DNA of 64,000 bases from Amaurobius ferox (GCA_951213105.1 OX578142.1:4046649-4110648), one strand, 5' to 3'. Shown: positions 24,301 to 34,568, counted from the first letter of the stretch. Numbers and translations are program-made. Notes: generated from the sequence alone by a model not told the origin.

Positions 24301-24525
24301 TCAGACTTCTACTTTAGTTCTTTTTAGATGACAATAACTGCTTAAATGTCGTTTTTTATGAATATAAGTATATTGTTTTCCACAATCACAAGCGTAATTT
24401 GAGTAATTAATTGCTGATTTACAAATTTCACAAACACAGTCAAGATTAAATTTACCATAATTACAATGTTTATAGAAATCATCTATTGGTTTTATAATCT
24501 TACAGTGTGTGCATATTCTTGTCAC
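24301..24525 (-). pseudogene. Polinton zinc-finger protein
   Basis: About 74 residues with CTHCKII, CEICKSA and a C-terminal CDCGKQYTYIHKKRHLSSYCH finger of the type seen in small viral proteins. The open frame starts at GTG. The upstream bases read ATAAATT where other genes here read ATAAATG, so the original ATG has probably been lost by a G to T change. Likely nucleic-acid binding; role unknown. Confidence 0.55.
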
Positions 24526-24534
24526 CTCAATTTA

Positions 24535-24749
24535 TTACGATTTATTTTTATAAGGCTGTCGACTAAATCTCTCAATAAAATCATGTATAATAATATTTTC
24601 ACTTTTTTGTAAGAAATCATTCCAGATTTTTTCATATTTCTTTATGACTTTATAACAAAGTCTTTGGACCTTTATATTATTTTCAATTTTAAAATATCAC
24701 AAATCTTTTTCATAAAATAATAATAATTAACCAATTTTTCATAATACAT
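24535..24749 (-). pseudogene. Small Polinton protein of unknown function
   Basis: ATG at 24749 starts a frame that shifts once near 24690 and then runs to TAA at 24535-24537, about 71 codons in all. The downstream part is Lys-, Ile- and Tyr-rich (KKYEKIWNDFLQKSENII). Not recognised. Confidence 0.4.
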
Positions 24750-24763
24750 AAAATCTAAAAATT

Positions 24764-25000
24764 TTAAAACATTTCCTCAACTTCTTGAGTAATTTTATAC
24801 CTCCTTTTTAATCGATTAAAATAACTAATTCTACTCTTATTTCTTTGGTTTAAACTCTCATAATCTATAACATAAAAATATTCATCATCTGAAGACATTA
24901 ATTTCATCTTTAAATTATGCGCTTCTGAAACTTCATTATCTGAATCTGGAATATCAATCAATTCAATCATTTCAACACCGTCAAAGAAGTTAACATTCAT
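24764..25000 (-). CDS. Small acidic Polinton protein
   Basis: An intact frame of 78 codons with start context TAAGTAAATG. The N-terminal half is acidic (VEMIELIDIPDSDNEV), the C-terminal half basic (YFNRLKRRYKIT). Not recognised. It lies just downstream of the hairpin pair at 25020-25152 in minus-strand direction. Confidence 0.5.
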   Translation of the reverse strand: MNVNFFDGVEMIELIDIPDSDNEVSEAHNLKMKLMSSDDEYFYVIDYESLNQRNKSRISYFNRLKRRYKITQEVEEMF

Positions 25001-25019
25001 TTACTTACTACGAAATCTT

Positions 25020-25152
25020 TTACAGGGGACCCCCCATGCAGCCATCTAGATGGCTATGCAGGGGGTCTTAGAGGTCCTCTTCTAATTTTATGAAATCTAG
25101 GGTCTTTTATACCCCCCGTGCAGCCATCTAGATAGCTACACAGGGGGTCTTA
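25020..25152. repeat. Two long GC-rich hairpins in an intergenic gap
   Basis: Two near-copies of a perfect or near-perfect inverted repeat lie 84 bp apart. Each has a CCCCC arm, TGCAGCCATCTAGAT at the centre and a GGGGG arm (about 25024-25066 and 25107-25150). The surrounding DNA is AT-rich, so these stand out. They sit between the 3' end of the integrase and the next minus-strand gene and could act in transcription termination or be the arms of a small foldback element. Confidence 0.8.
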
Positions 25153-25165
25153 AGGATTGTAAAAT

Positions 25166-25240
25166 ACATTGGGAGTTTCGATCCTGCAACCTACAGTATG
25201 AAGACCTAATGCCATAACCACTATACAAAAGATGTCTTAC
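25166..25240 (-). other. tRNA-like remnant
   Basis: On the minus strand the segment has an A-box-like TAGTGGTTATGGC, a central CTTCATAC that could read as a CAT anticodon loop, and a B-box-like GGATCGAAACTCC. Acceptor and anticodon stems do not pair well. I read it as a tRNA-derived repeat or pseudo-tRNA, not a working tRNA. Confidence 0.4.
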
Positions 25241-25261
25241 ACTCTGTGAACGAATACTGTG

Positions 25262-26320
25262 TGATAAAGCTTCACTGACTGGTGCTGACATCTCGTGATA
25301 ATATCCAAGAATTAAATTCATCTGGATATTCTAGCCATTTGACTAAATATTTATTTCCTTTTTTGTTTAATATTTTCTCAATTTTATATACATCATTTTT
25401 TTATTATATTTTACCATTTCGTATTCATAATAAGTTCCTTTTATTTCTTCATTGTTTAAATCTTTGATTCGATAAGTTATTGGATCAGTTTTTAATACTT
25501 CAGATACTATAAAAATCTCTTCAGTAAATGTAGGGTCATATCCTCTCATAAAAGTTGTTTTATATTTAGATATTCTAACTGTATCTCCAATTTTATATTT
25601 TGGTTTTCTAATAGTTTTTTCTTTATATAAATTTTTATAAACTTGAGATTCGTTTTCTTTCTTACTGGCTTCAACAGGTGTCATTTTTATACATCTATCT
25701 TAAGAATTACTATAATTTTTAAGTAATTTGGATAATACATCAAGATATCTTTTTGTGTTATTATCATACAAGTATTTCATTATTTCATTATTTTTCTTTT
25801 GATAGTTCTGTTAAATCTTTCAGCTATTGCAGATTTTATTTCTTTATTTTTAGTTGTAAACCATTGTATATTATAATCTTTACATAACTTTTGTGTTACT
25901 TTCCTGGTACATTCAGTTCCTTCGTCTGTCAAAATGAATTTTGGCTTTCTTTCTTTAAACATATGTTTAAAATCTTTCGTTACTTCTTCAGTTGTTTTTC
26001 TTTTTATAGGAAAAGCCCAAGCATATTTACTAAAAGCATCAATAACTGTCAACAAATAGTTTGTTCCATCATTATATTTACTAAATTTTCTAATAAATAA
26101 TAAATCAGCATCAAATTGATTATCTATACCAGATACATATACTCTCCTTCTTTTAAATTTACGAATGACATGTTTATATCTAGTATACACATCTTGTTCA
26201 TGTAAAAATTCTTCAACATTTTTTTAGGTAATCCTGTTATTCTTTTCAATTCATTAATTCCACAATATCCTGTTACTGAATTATAATATGTTTCTTTTAA
26301 GATTTCTGACTTAAAAAAAC
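25262..26320 (-). pseudogene. Polinton integrase (rve type) with chromodomain
   Basis: The catalytic core is at 25780-26190: first Asp in FDADLLFIRKFSKYNDG, then LTVIDAFSKYAWAFPIK, second Asp in FILTDEGTE, and Glu in SAIAERFNRTIKRK. This matches the Polinton integrase family (C. elegans F54H12.3-like). The C-terminal piece 25367-25684 holds an SH3-like YKIGDTVRISKYKTTF block and ends near 25262 with a chromodomain KYLVKWLEYPDEFNSWI, reached through a frameshift near 25370. The N-terminal part above 26190 is also frameshifted. It would insert element DNA into the host genome. Confidence 0.87.
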
Positions 26321-26834
26321 GTTCTTTTTACTACCACAATTTACACAAAATCATTTAGCCATTCGTTTATTTTTAGAAGTAACTACATGATAATTTTTAG
26401 TATCAGTTTTCTTTCTACACTTTAAACAATGAATTTCCTTATTTACACCTAACTCAAAAGTTTTTTTAGCTTTAATAATAGGTTTAATAACTGTTTTGGA
26501 TATTTTTTCTCCTATAGCTTTTGCTTTCAATATCATCTAAATCTTTTAATAGTTCCTCATCAGCAATATGTCTCTGTTTTGTATCTTTTGTTTTACTGTA
26601 TTCAATATCATGTTTTTTACAAGCTCTATCAACTCTATTTATTCCAGGATCACCACGTTGTAATCTTTTTTCTAATTTTGTAAAGGGACCACAATATTGA
26701 TATCCTGGTAAATGCATTTCTGGAGGATTTATTTTATCTTGAAACCATCCTACAATATCACCTCCTTTAATTAAACCTATTATACCTCCACCTTTTATTT
26801 CTTTAAAAATATGAATATTCTTTTTACAAACCAT
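26321..26834 (-). pseudogene. Phospholipase A2-like virion protein with zinc ribbon
   Basis: The piece 26484-26834 (context TAAATAAATG) has a glycine-rich N-terminus, then a parvovirus-VP1-type PLA2 signature: calcium-loop-like YCGPFTK followed about 26 residues later by the catalytic His-Asp in ACKKHDIEYSK, then a HIADEELLKDL helix. Beyond a frameshift near 26520 the frame continues with CLKCRKKTDTKNYHV and FCVNCGSKK, a four-cysteine zinc ribbon interrupted by one TGA at 26357. In parvoviruses this enzyme helps the incoming particle leave the endosome; here that role is inference. Confidence 0.75.
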
Positions 26835-26837
26835 TTA

Positions 26838-27228
26838 TTTAGGATGAATAAATTTATATCCATTCAATTGCATTTGTTTTACATATTTTTCAACTGGATA
26901 AAATTTTAAACTTTTTATGAAATCCTTTTCTCGCATATAAATTTCTTCTTCTGTCATTTCTTCAGCTTTAAACGAAATTATGAGTTCTTTATAAAAATTA
27001 TAACAATGTCTATATTCTTCTTTTCTTTCTGCTATTTTTAATGCAAGATCAACGGCTTCTACTATTCCAACCATTAAACTTAAAAAAGCAAGCGAAGAAA
27101 GGCTCTATTGCTGATAAACTCATTCCACTTAGAATGACCTTACTTACTGATAATGAAATACTTATCTTGTGATACAAATTCAAACTCTTTCTGTAAACAT
27201 AAAGCTTTTTTTCTAAATATTGCTCCAT
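26838..27228 (-). pseudogene. Polinton membrane-segment protein, frameshifted
   Basis: ATG at 27228 follows the ATPase stop directly. The first ~50 residues include a hydrophobic stretch (ISISLSVSKVILSGMSLSAI). A frameshift near 27080 joins it to the piece 26838-27074, which is charged and helical (ALKIAERKEEYRHCYNFYKE). The layout (hydrophobic N-half, EF-hand-like or helical C-half) recalls a common hypothetical protein of Polintons in arthropods and cnidarians, but I recognise no function. Confidence 0.5.
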
Positions 27229-27975
27229 CTATTTATACAGGATCAAATTTTTTCTATATCTCATTTTTGGATTCACTAAATCTAACATAAGAAAATTATC
27301 CTGCATACAAAATTTATACATTTCTTCAAATTCTTTTTTTGAAAGATTTCCATCTATTTCATTTATTATCTGATTAATTTCTCTAGGTTGTAGATTAAAA
27401 AATATGTAGTAATTGCAATTTTTTCTAATATCTATAGGAGTTGAATAGTAAGACTGTGTTAAATAAATAATTGATGCATTTTTCTTTCTACCTCTTATAT
27501 ACAAATCCTCTATAATTTTCTGGTCTTTTTCTGTTACACAATCATCGAAAACAACTACATTTTTTTGTGAGGAATCTAGATCATCAACAGTAATAAATTC
27601 ACTCAAATCTGAAGAAAATAATACTTTCTTTTTATATTTACCATACAATTCTAATAATTTCTTCTTTTCATTTTTACTTATTTTTTTAGATTTTACAATA
27701 TCATCTCTTTCTACATCTTCGAACATTGTATAATGTTCTTGTAATTTAGAATACTTTGGCTCGTAAATATCTTTTGCACATAGATATAAAGTGTCGAAAT
27801 CTAATCTTAAATTACAGGGCTTATCAAAACCTTTTAATAAATTTATTAGTAAATTTGTCTTTCTACAGCCTGATGGACCAACTATTAATAATCTGAAAGG
27901 ATGCTAGGTAATAAAGGATGCTGTTGAGGATCAGGTAATTCTTCTGGTTCAGTGTAATCTTTAATTTTAATCATT
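27229..27975 (-). pseudogene. Genome-packaging ATPase (FtsK/HerA, A32-like)
   Basis: Start ATG at 27975 (context TAAATAAATG). The Walker A loop is LLIVGPSGCRKTNLL near 27850-27895; Lys and Thr are kept, but Arg occupies the usual Gly before Lys. Walker B is NVVVFDDC with a following Glu near 27535, and a sensor-like IIYLTQSYYSTPIDIRK follows. A single frameshift near 27903 separates the first ~23 codons from the Walker A region. The rest is open to the stop at 27229. It would pump DNA into capsids. Confidence 0.83.
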
Positions 27976-28063
27976 TATTTAATATATAATTTACAGCAGT
28001 AAAAATAAAATTTGCTGCAGTAAAAATAAAATTTGCTGCAGTAAAAAAAATAATATTATATAA
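27976..28063. promoter_or_regulatory. Bidirectional promoter region with 21-bp repeats
   Basis: This 88-bp gap separates the minus-strand ATPase from the plus-strand structural block. It holds a tandem repeat of period 21 with the core GCAGTAAAAATAAAATTTGCT (anchors 27996, 28017, 28038), each with a CTGCAG palindrome or its half. As the only divergent gap in the element it should hold the promoters for both directions. Confidence 0.6.
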
Positions 28064-28674
28064 ATGGATAAAATGAAAGAATTAGAAAAACAACGAAAAC
28101 ACATGCTAAGAAAGCAAATAAAAGATTCAATTAAAATAGTAAAATTAGAAAAAGAAAATAGAAAACATAGTGAGAATCAATTAACTGAAAAATTAGGTAT
28201 TCAAAAAACTTTGAAGGAATTTCATAAACCAGTCACTCAAGAAATTGAAAAATATGAAAAATCTAATAAAGAGGTTGTAAAAAGTATTCAAAATGCTGTA
28301 GAAAATATTTCATTTCCCTCTAAAGAAGGGTCTGAACCTATTGAAGCTGTGAAAGAATTAGTATCTGCTACTTACGATATCGATCGAAATTTAAATTTAA
28401 AATATTTAAATTAGGAAAAAAATTATACAGACCTTCAGTATTTTTAAATGATCAAGAAAAATTAGAGGAAATGTATGCAAAAGCTAAACAGTTAAAAGAA
28501 GGATTATCGAAGAAAAGAGGCAACTTAAAAAGTACAATTTCTAGGGCTAAAAATTTTTCAGAGGAGGAATTAAATTAGAAAAAGAACGAAATAGAAGAAA
28601 TTAAAAATAAAGAAAATTTGTTGCATAATTATTTGTATAGATTAAATCTGATTCGAAGTATAGTAAAGAAATGA
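28064..28674 (+). pseudogene. Coiled-coil Polinton structural protein
   Basis: The first open piece, 28064-28414, is 116 codons of Lys/Glu-rich coiled coil (LEKQRKHMLRKQIKDSIK). Past its stop, coding continues in another frame with YRPSVFLNDQEKLEEMY and more coiled coil, with one further stop, and ends at TGA 28672-28674. Position at the head of the capsid block suggests a core, scaffold or linker protein. Not recognised at family level. Confidence 0.5.
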
Positions 28675-28820
28675 AGGTGGGTAAAGGATTAGATGTATTA
28701 TCAAAATTAACAGATAAAATATGTAAAGGAGGTAAATCAAAGAAATTGTATAATCAAGTAGTTTTATTGTTAGATATGTTATTAAAAAATGGAACTATGA
28801 CTAACAAAGATGTACATTGA
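28671..28820 (+). CDS. Small basic Polinton protein
   Basis: 49 codons, with the ATG overlapping the stop of the upstream gene (ATGA), which argues for real translational coupling or tight packing. Lys/Leu-rich (GLDVLSKLTDKICKGGKSKK). Not recognised. Confidence 0.4.
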   Translation: MKVGKGLDVLSKLTDKICKGGKSKKLYNQVVLLLDMLLKNGTMTNKDVH

Positions 28821-28847
28821 TATCATAAACAATTTCTCTGCTAATAA

Positions 28848-29141
28848 ATGATAAAAAAGAAAATTCATTTGAGTGAAAGTCAGATTAGTAAATTGAAATC
28901 TGCTTTTAAAAAAGATGAAGAAATAATATTACAAATAGATAAATCTAAAACTCCAAATTATGATATTTATTTAACTAAAACACAAATTAATCAAATTAAT
29001 AAGGGAAAAAGAATTACTATAAGTAAAACTCAATTAAGGAAAAACGGAGGCTTTTTACCTTTTTTAATACCTATATTAACATCTTTAGGACTAGGTGCAG
29101 CAGGTTGGGGAACTAAAAAACTCTTGAATAAAATATCATGA
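28848..29141 (+). CDS. Adenovirus pX/pVI-like core protein
   Basis: An intact frame of 97 codons, context TAATAAATG. It shows the recurring Polinton pattern of a basic N-half with YLTKTQINQINKGKRITISK, followed by KTQLRKNGGF and a hydrophobic glycine-rich C-terminus (LPFLIPILTSLGLGAAGWG). Adintoviruses carry small core proteins of this shape next to the protease, which probably cleaves them. Likely inside the particle, touching DNA or membrane. Confidence 0.65.
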   Translation: MIKKKIHLSESQISKLKSAFKKDEEIILQIDKSKTPNYDIYLTKTQINQINKGKRITISKTQLRKNGGFLPFLIPILTSLGLGAAGWGTKKLLNKIS

Positions 29142-29688
29142 TCTGGAGTTTTTCAACCTTGGGAAATCAAAGGATCAGGTTGTAAAAAAAAAAAAAAAAA
29201 ATCCCTTAGAAATAACAAAGTTAGGCATATCGAACGAAATGATTAAGAAAAATATGAAAAAAGAAAAAGGATTTAGAGGGGTTTTTACTTCAGATTTACT
29301 ACCTAAAAAGATAGGAAATTTTGAAAACGGAATTATTAATTTAGATATTTCAACAGGTCCTGGAACACACTGGAATTGTTACTATAATGATCCTAAATAT
29401 AATTATGTGGAGTATTTTGATGCTTTTGGGGAATATATATATAAAAATATTAAACTGAAAGAAAAATATAGTCCTGAAAATATTATGAAATTTCTTAAAC
29501 TATCCAATAAAAAAGTCAACATAGCTCATAATGATAGTTTTTTACAAAAACCTACGTCTGTAAAATATGGATTATTTTGTATGAAATATATAAAAGAAAG
29601 AAATAAAGTTAAATGTCCTGAATGTGTGCTCTATTCTTTCACTCAAGAGCCTAGTGATTATAATGAAGAGTTTGTTTTTCAGCCTTAA
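29131..29688 (+). pseudogene. Adenain-type maturation cysteine protease, catalytic Cys lost
   Basis: The frame is open from the A-run at about 29170-29188 to TAA 29688. An earlier ATG at 29131 is out of frame past the run; the ATG at 29239 gives 149 residues. From that ATG: LPKKIGNFENGIINLD at about 21-36, the catalytic His in PGTHWNCYY (His about 44), the acidic EYFDAFG (57-63) and, at the nucleophile site, SVKYGLFCMKY, where the family has Cys-Gly-x-Phe-Cys. Here Tyr (TAT) stands in for that Cys. The enzyme would be inactive. Normally it trims capsid proteins during assembly. Confidence 0.82.
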
Positions 29689-29691
29689 TAA

Positions 29692-30387
29692 ATGATCAAA
29701 TTGAAACCACAAAGTCATGAGAAATCAGAGGATTTCGCTGTTGAATTTCCAAAACCTCTTAAATTGAAAAAATTAGCATTACAATCTTTTACTATGATAG
29801 TTTCATGGTTTAACATAACCAATAAAACTAATACATTTAATATGTTCATAGATACTCATAATGTTAAATCTATCACTATACCTGATGGTAATAAAAATGC
29901 TGAAGATTTAAATATAGATGTGATGAAAACGTTTGGATCTGAGGATCCTCCTGTAAAATTCGGTAGAGTACAATCAAGACTAAGAATGCTTATTAAACTA
30001 ACTAAAGGTTGGACTATTGATTTAACAACAAGTGATTTTCATAAGCTAATAGGTTTTGAAAAAAAAGTTTACAAAAGTCGTGATGAAGAGACAGTAATAG
30101 AAGGTGAAAATATAGTTGATATAACAACCAGAAATGATATTATATATATTCATTGTGATGCGGTTAATGGATCTTTAATCAATCAGAATAATTCAGAAGT
30201 TATTTATTCTTTTACACTACATGCAGTACCAGGTGCTATCGTTTCAAAAGAATTCAATAACTTAATATATTACCCTGTAAATAGGGATACTGTTTGTAGA
30301 ATAAGGATGAGAATTACTAATCAAAATAGTGAATCAATTGACTTAAATAAAGGATTAATTGAGTATAATTTTAGACCCGCAGGGTAA
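29692..30387 (+). CDS. Penton (minor capsid) protein
   Basis: An intact frame of 231 codons, starting four bases after the protease stop (context TAATAAATG). The end of the protein matches the Polinton penton pattern: IIYIHCDAVNGSLINQN, then a PVNRDTVCRIRMRITNQN-like block and a closing GLIEYNFRP. A single jelly-roll fold is expected, forming the capsid vertices. It is one of the few structural genes here without a stop. Confidence 0.78.
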   Translation: MIKLKPQSHEKSEDFAVEFPKPLKLKKLALQSFTMIVSWFNITNKTNTFNMFIDTHNVKSITIPDGNKNAEDLNIDVMKTFGSEDPPVKFGRVQSRLRMLIKLTKGWTIDLTTSDFHKLIGFEKKVYKSRDEETVIEGENIVDITTRNDIIYIHCDAVNGSLINQNNSEVIYSFTLHAVPGAIVSKEFNNLIYYPVNRDTVCRIRMRITNQNSESIDLNKGLIEYNFRPAG

Positions 30388-30448
30388 ACTGAAAATTAAG
30401 CTAAAAAAATATATCAATTGTTATTAGCCAAATTTTCTCCATAAATAA

Positions 30449-30457
30449 ATGAATAAA
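30449..30457 (+). pseudogene. Start of major capsid gene, cut by insertion
   Basis: ATGAATAAA with context TAAATAAATG. The capsid frame resumes at 33057 without loss of phase if the intervening element is left out, so these nine bases are the first three codons. Confidence 0.6.
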
Positions 30458-31007
30458 CATAGGGCTAAATCCCAGAGACCGGTACGGCTGTTTTTTTCTA
30501 TCACGCCAAATCGGCGATAAGCGGAGGGCTATGTTGCGACCTTGGTAACTCTTTAACGCCTCGTACTTCATAACCATGGTAACCTTTCAATTTGTTAACA
30601 CTGGCAACTGTCTTAATTTGTGTTATTTTATGCTCATTATGAATTATTCTACTGATCTTTTAAAATTAGATGTTTGGGAACAAAATTTACATATAAGTAT
30701 TGGTAAAATATCTTTGATTTCATTTGAGTATACTAAATGGCTGTGAAGAGTGAAAGATTTAGTATTGTTCTTTTTGATCGTTTGGTTGATAGTGCTAAAT
30801 TAATCTGATTAAATGGTGTATGAATCAGGCGTTGATTGCAAGTGGGTAATGCGATTGTGTGAGAGGAATGATAGTACGGAAGAGTTTGATGGTTATATGT
30901 GGGCTTGCTGTGTTTTTGGAGCAAATGTGCATTACGTTTAAGGAATCGTACATGGTTTATTCTAGATTGAGTTTGATTGAGATTTTGAAGCATGGAAGTA
31001 ACATGAA

Positions 31008-32300
31008 AATCACTTTATGAGCTATGGAACACTTTTTGCACAGATAGATGTTGCTATGTGCAATCTCTGACAGCCAGGGGAACAGGATACTGTGATGTTT
31101 TTTTAGCTGGCGACCGTAGCGAGGTTAGCCCGTGAAGCGGTCATAGATCCATGTTCTAATTACTACATCACTCTATAAGCCACAGAACACCCGTTGCACA
31201 AGCAGCTGTTGCTATGTGCGATCTCCGACAGCCAGCGGGACCAGATTCTGTGATGTTTTTTAGAAGGTGCGCGTAGCGAGGTTAGTTCGTGAAGCAGGCG
31301 TATATCCATGTTTTAAATGCTACATCACTCTATGAGCCACAGAACACCCGTTGCACAAGCAGCTGTTGCTACGTGCGACCTCCGACAGCCAGTGGAACCG
31401 GATTCTGTGATGTTTTTTCAGTGGGCGAGAGTAGCGAGGTTAGCTCATGAAGCGGGCATAGATCCATGTTCTAATTGCTACATCACTCTATGAGCCACAG
31501 AACACCTGCTGCACAAGCAGCTGTTACTACGGGCGACCTCCGATAGCCAACGGAACTGGATTTTGTGATGATTTTCAGCGGCTGAGCGCAGCGAGGTTGC
31601 ACATGCGAAACGGGCATAGATCCATGTTTTAATTGCTAGATCACTCTATGAGCCACAGAACACCTGTTGCACAAACAGCTGTTGCTACGTGCGACCTCAG
31701 ACAGCCAGTGGGACCGGATTCTGTGATTTTTTTTAGCGGGTGAGTTTAGCTCACGAAGCGGGCATAGATCCATGTTCTAACTGCTACATCACTCTATGAG
31801 CCACAGAACACCTGTTGCACAAACAGCTGTTGCTACATGCGACCTCCGACAGCCAGCGAGACCGGATTCTGTGATGGTTTTTTAGTGGGCGGTTAGCTCG
31901 CGAAGCGGATGTAGATCCATGTTCTAATTGCTACATCACTCTATGAGCCACAGAACACCTGTTGCACAAACAGCTGTTGCTACGTGCGACCTCCGACAGC
32001 CAGCGGGACCGGATTCTATGATGGTTTTTAGCGGGCGAGGTTAGCTCGCGAAGTGGGCATAGATCCATGTTTTAATTGCTACATCACTCTATGAGCCACA
32101 GAACACCTGTCACCTGTTGCACAAACAGCTGTTGCTACATGCGACCTCAGACAGCCAGCGAGACAAGATTCTGTGATGTTTTTTTAGCGGGCGGTTAGCT
32201 CGCGAAGCAGATGTAGATCCATGTTCTAATTGCTACATCACTCTATGAGCCACAGAACACCTGTTGCACAAACAGCTGTTGCAACGTGAGACCTCCGACA
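31008..32300. repeat. Tandem array of ~147-158 bp units
   Basis: About nine units. The anchor ATCACTCTATGAGCCACAGA recurs at 31167, 31324, 31482, 31640, 31788, 31935, 32083 and 32237, with a more diverged first unit near 31008. Every unit has GTTGCACAAACAGCTGTTGC and GATCCATGTTCTAATTGCTA-like blocks. The last unit breaks off at about 32300 into a microsatellite. Confidence 0.9.
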
Positions 32301-32309
32301 TATACATTG

Positions 32310-32455
32310 AATTACGATATATACATACGTATATATATATGTATATATATACATATACATATGTATATATATACATATACATAGGTATATATATACATAT
32401 GTATATACATATACATATGTATATATATACATATGTATATATATACATATACATT
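32310..32455. repeat. TATACATATG microsatellite
   Basis: Repeats of TATATATACATATG-like words. Long Tyr/Ile/Met frames across it are artefacts. Confidence 0.9.
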
Positions 32456-33056
32456 ACTTTAGAAACTTACATTCGTTTAACCTCTTAATTTTTGTAAGAT
32501 ATATCTAAATTTATCTTCTTTGATGGATATTTTTAATTAACCGGAAAATAAAATATTAACTTTCATTAAAATATATACACGAGTTTTTTGCGAAAAATCA
32601 TTATATATCTTCCCCTCACTCGCATATACATTGCAGAATTTGCTAGTAAATGTATACACCTTTAGAACGCTACTTAGTGACTATGATAAAAATGAGTAGT
32701 AGTGTATATTCATTTAAAATGCACTTTAGCAAATGAAATTTTTAAATATATAATGTTACTAATGTATTCAAAATAACTAATGTTCATTACAAATATAAAT
32801 TCGATGCTTAACGGGATTAATTTCAATTTTTATTTGGCATCATCGTCAGTTTACCGTTACGCGCTATGATAAAAATAATGTCACTTTGCACTTACGTTTC
32901 TGCACATTTTACTACGCAGGTTGTTTATTTACATTCATGCTCACATAATCATGCTAACCTTGCAACTTGGTTGGATACTATGGCAACTGTCTCAACATCG
33001 GGCACCAGAAAAGTCACCAAATTCAAGACCGTACTGGTCTTTGGGATAATGCCATA

Positions 33057-34550
33057 GATTATATAGAAAAAGTAAAAGAATTCAAGGAAAAGGAGATTTT
33101 TTAAAGATACACAACTATAAAACCAGAACTTGACAAATTGAATGAAATATTTAAAAAAAAGATGAAAGGATCAGGGTTAAAAATTCTTCCTAAACAAATG
33201 GAGAAAAAATTTATGATTTAAGAGATATTCGTTAATATAATAATAACGATATAAAACATAGTGAATTGAAGAAAATAAGATTACCTAGTACAAGTCATAA
33301 TGAGAAAAAAGAAAATACTACATTTCATTTTGAAATTACAGATATGAATAATCCTATTTTATTATCAGAGTTATTTTGAGACAAAATAGAAAATTTTAAA
33401 ATACAATGATACATCTATAAGTGATGATAATGTTACAGCTGTATGTTCTATGAAAAATGTGAAATTTCAGATAGGTAAACAAATAATTGAATCAATTGGA
33501 GATTATCACTCATACATTCTACAAGTTAAGAGACATAAGGATTCTACTAGAGATTATTCAACATCAGAAGCTACAAATATAGGTTTTTATTCAGATACAA
33601 GTGATAGTCCTGATAGAAATAAAACTTTAATTCAAGATGATGGTACGATAACAGCTACAACACCAATAACAGATGTTGTTAATAAATTAAAAATTGTAAA
33701 AAATGAAAACTACAATAAAGGATTTAAAAAAAGATGAGAAATGTCAAAAAATAGTAATACTGTTACAACATGGACGCCTTTAAAAGAAATTTTTGATTTC
33801 AACGCTGAATATAAAAAAGCAATTTCAGGTTTTAAAATAAGACTAGAATTCCAAAGAGAAGATAGTAAAAATATGATATATACAGATGTTACAAATACAG
33901 AGTATAAAGTAGAAATTGAAGATGTATCTCTGTGGGTTAGATACATTGACTTTAAAAATGATGCTGAGATTCTATATAATGAATTAAAATTATCTCCTGC
34001 AGATATAGAAATAAACTGGAATCAGTATGAAATTAACAGATCGAGTCTTATTAATAAATATAAAAGTGGTTCTGATTCTATATCAGCTACATCTGATGAA
34101 GTTTTAAGATTATTTGTAATACCTCAATATTGCGAGAGAACTGAAAATCCTAATAAAAATAACATGATATTTGATAACTTGGATATGATTGAATGTTGGC
34201 TTATGGTTAATCGAGTGCCATTACCAGCTGAGAGATACACTATGGATTTTGGTAAAAAGGTATATAATAGACTATATTAATCTTTTCTGGAAGCTGGACT
34301 CAAGAACCTACACATTGAAACGGGTTGTATGGTAAATTACTCAAATTTTGGTAAATTATATCCCATAATTCACTTTGATATGTCAAATCATGTAAACTAT
34401 ACAACTTGGGAAAACTTGAGAATAGAATTCAATTGGAAATTAGAAAAAGAAACCACAAAAGACTATGTATTTTACTATAAAGAAGTAAGAAAGAAATGCA
34501 TATTAAATATGAATAAAAAAGAAATTACTATGATCAAAACATTAGAATAA
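33057..34550 (+). pseudogene. Major capsid protein (double jelly-roll hexon)
   Basis: Fragments in order: an N-terminal helical segment (33057-33230) with stops, a piece 33450-33737 with RHKDSTRDYSTSEATNIGFY, the long piece 33741-34280 with LKEIFDFNAEYKKAISGFKI and EIEDVSLWVRYI, and, after one in-frame TAA at 34278-34280, the C-terminal block LYPIIHFDMSNH ending at 34550. The last two match the hexon pattern of adintoviruses (FxxIYPxxxFDxSxQ near the end). Length about 500 codons, normal for the family. Dead through several stops and frameshifts. Confidence 0.8.
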
Positions 34551-34568
34551 TACTTTTAGTCTTTATAA

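Larger units (their letters stand above)
30458..33056. mobile_element. 2.6-kb nonautonomous element in the capsid gene
   Basis: The ends are short imperfect inverted repeats: CATAGGGCTAAATCCCAGAG on the left, and on the reverse strand of the right end CTATGGCATTATCCCAAAGA, both followed by ACC and a GTACGG. Inside are a tandem ~150-bp array, a TA/CATA microsatellite and no transposase. No clear target duplication was found. The exact ends are inferred from phase continuity of the capsid frame. Confidence 0.6.

Noticed and set aside
31008..32300. CRISPR array
   Set aside because: The whole ~150-bp unit is repeated with drift; there are no short repeats with unique spacers, and the DNA is eukaryotic.
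32233..32488. Overlapping Tyr/Ile/Met-rich ORFs
   Set aside because: Same artefact in the CATATA microsatellite within the 2.6-kb element.
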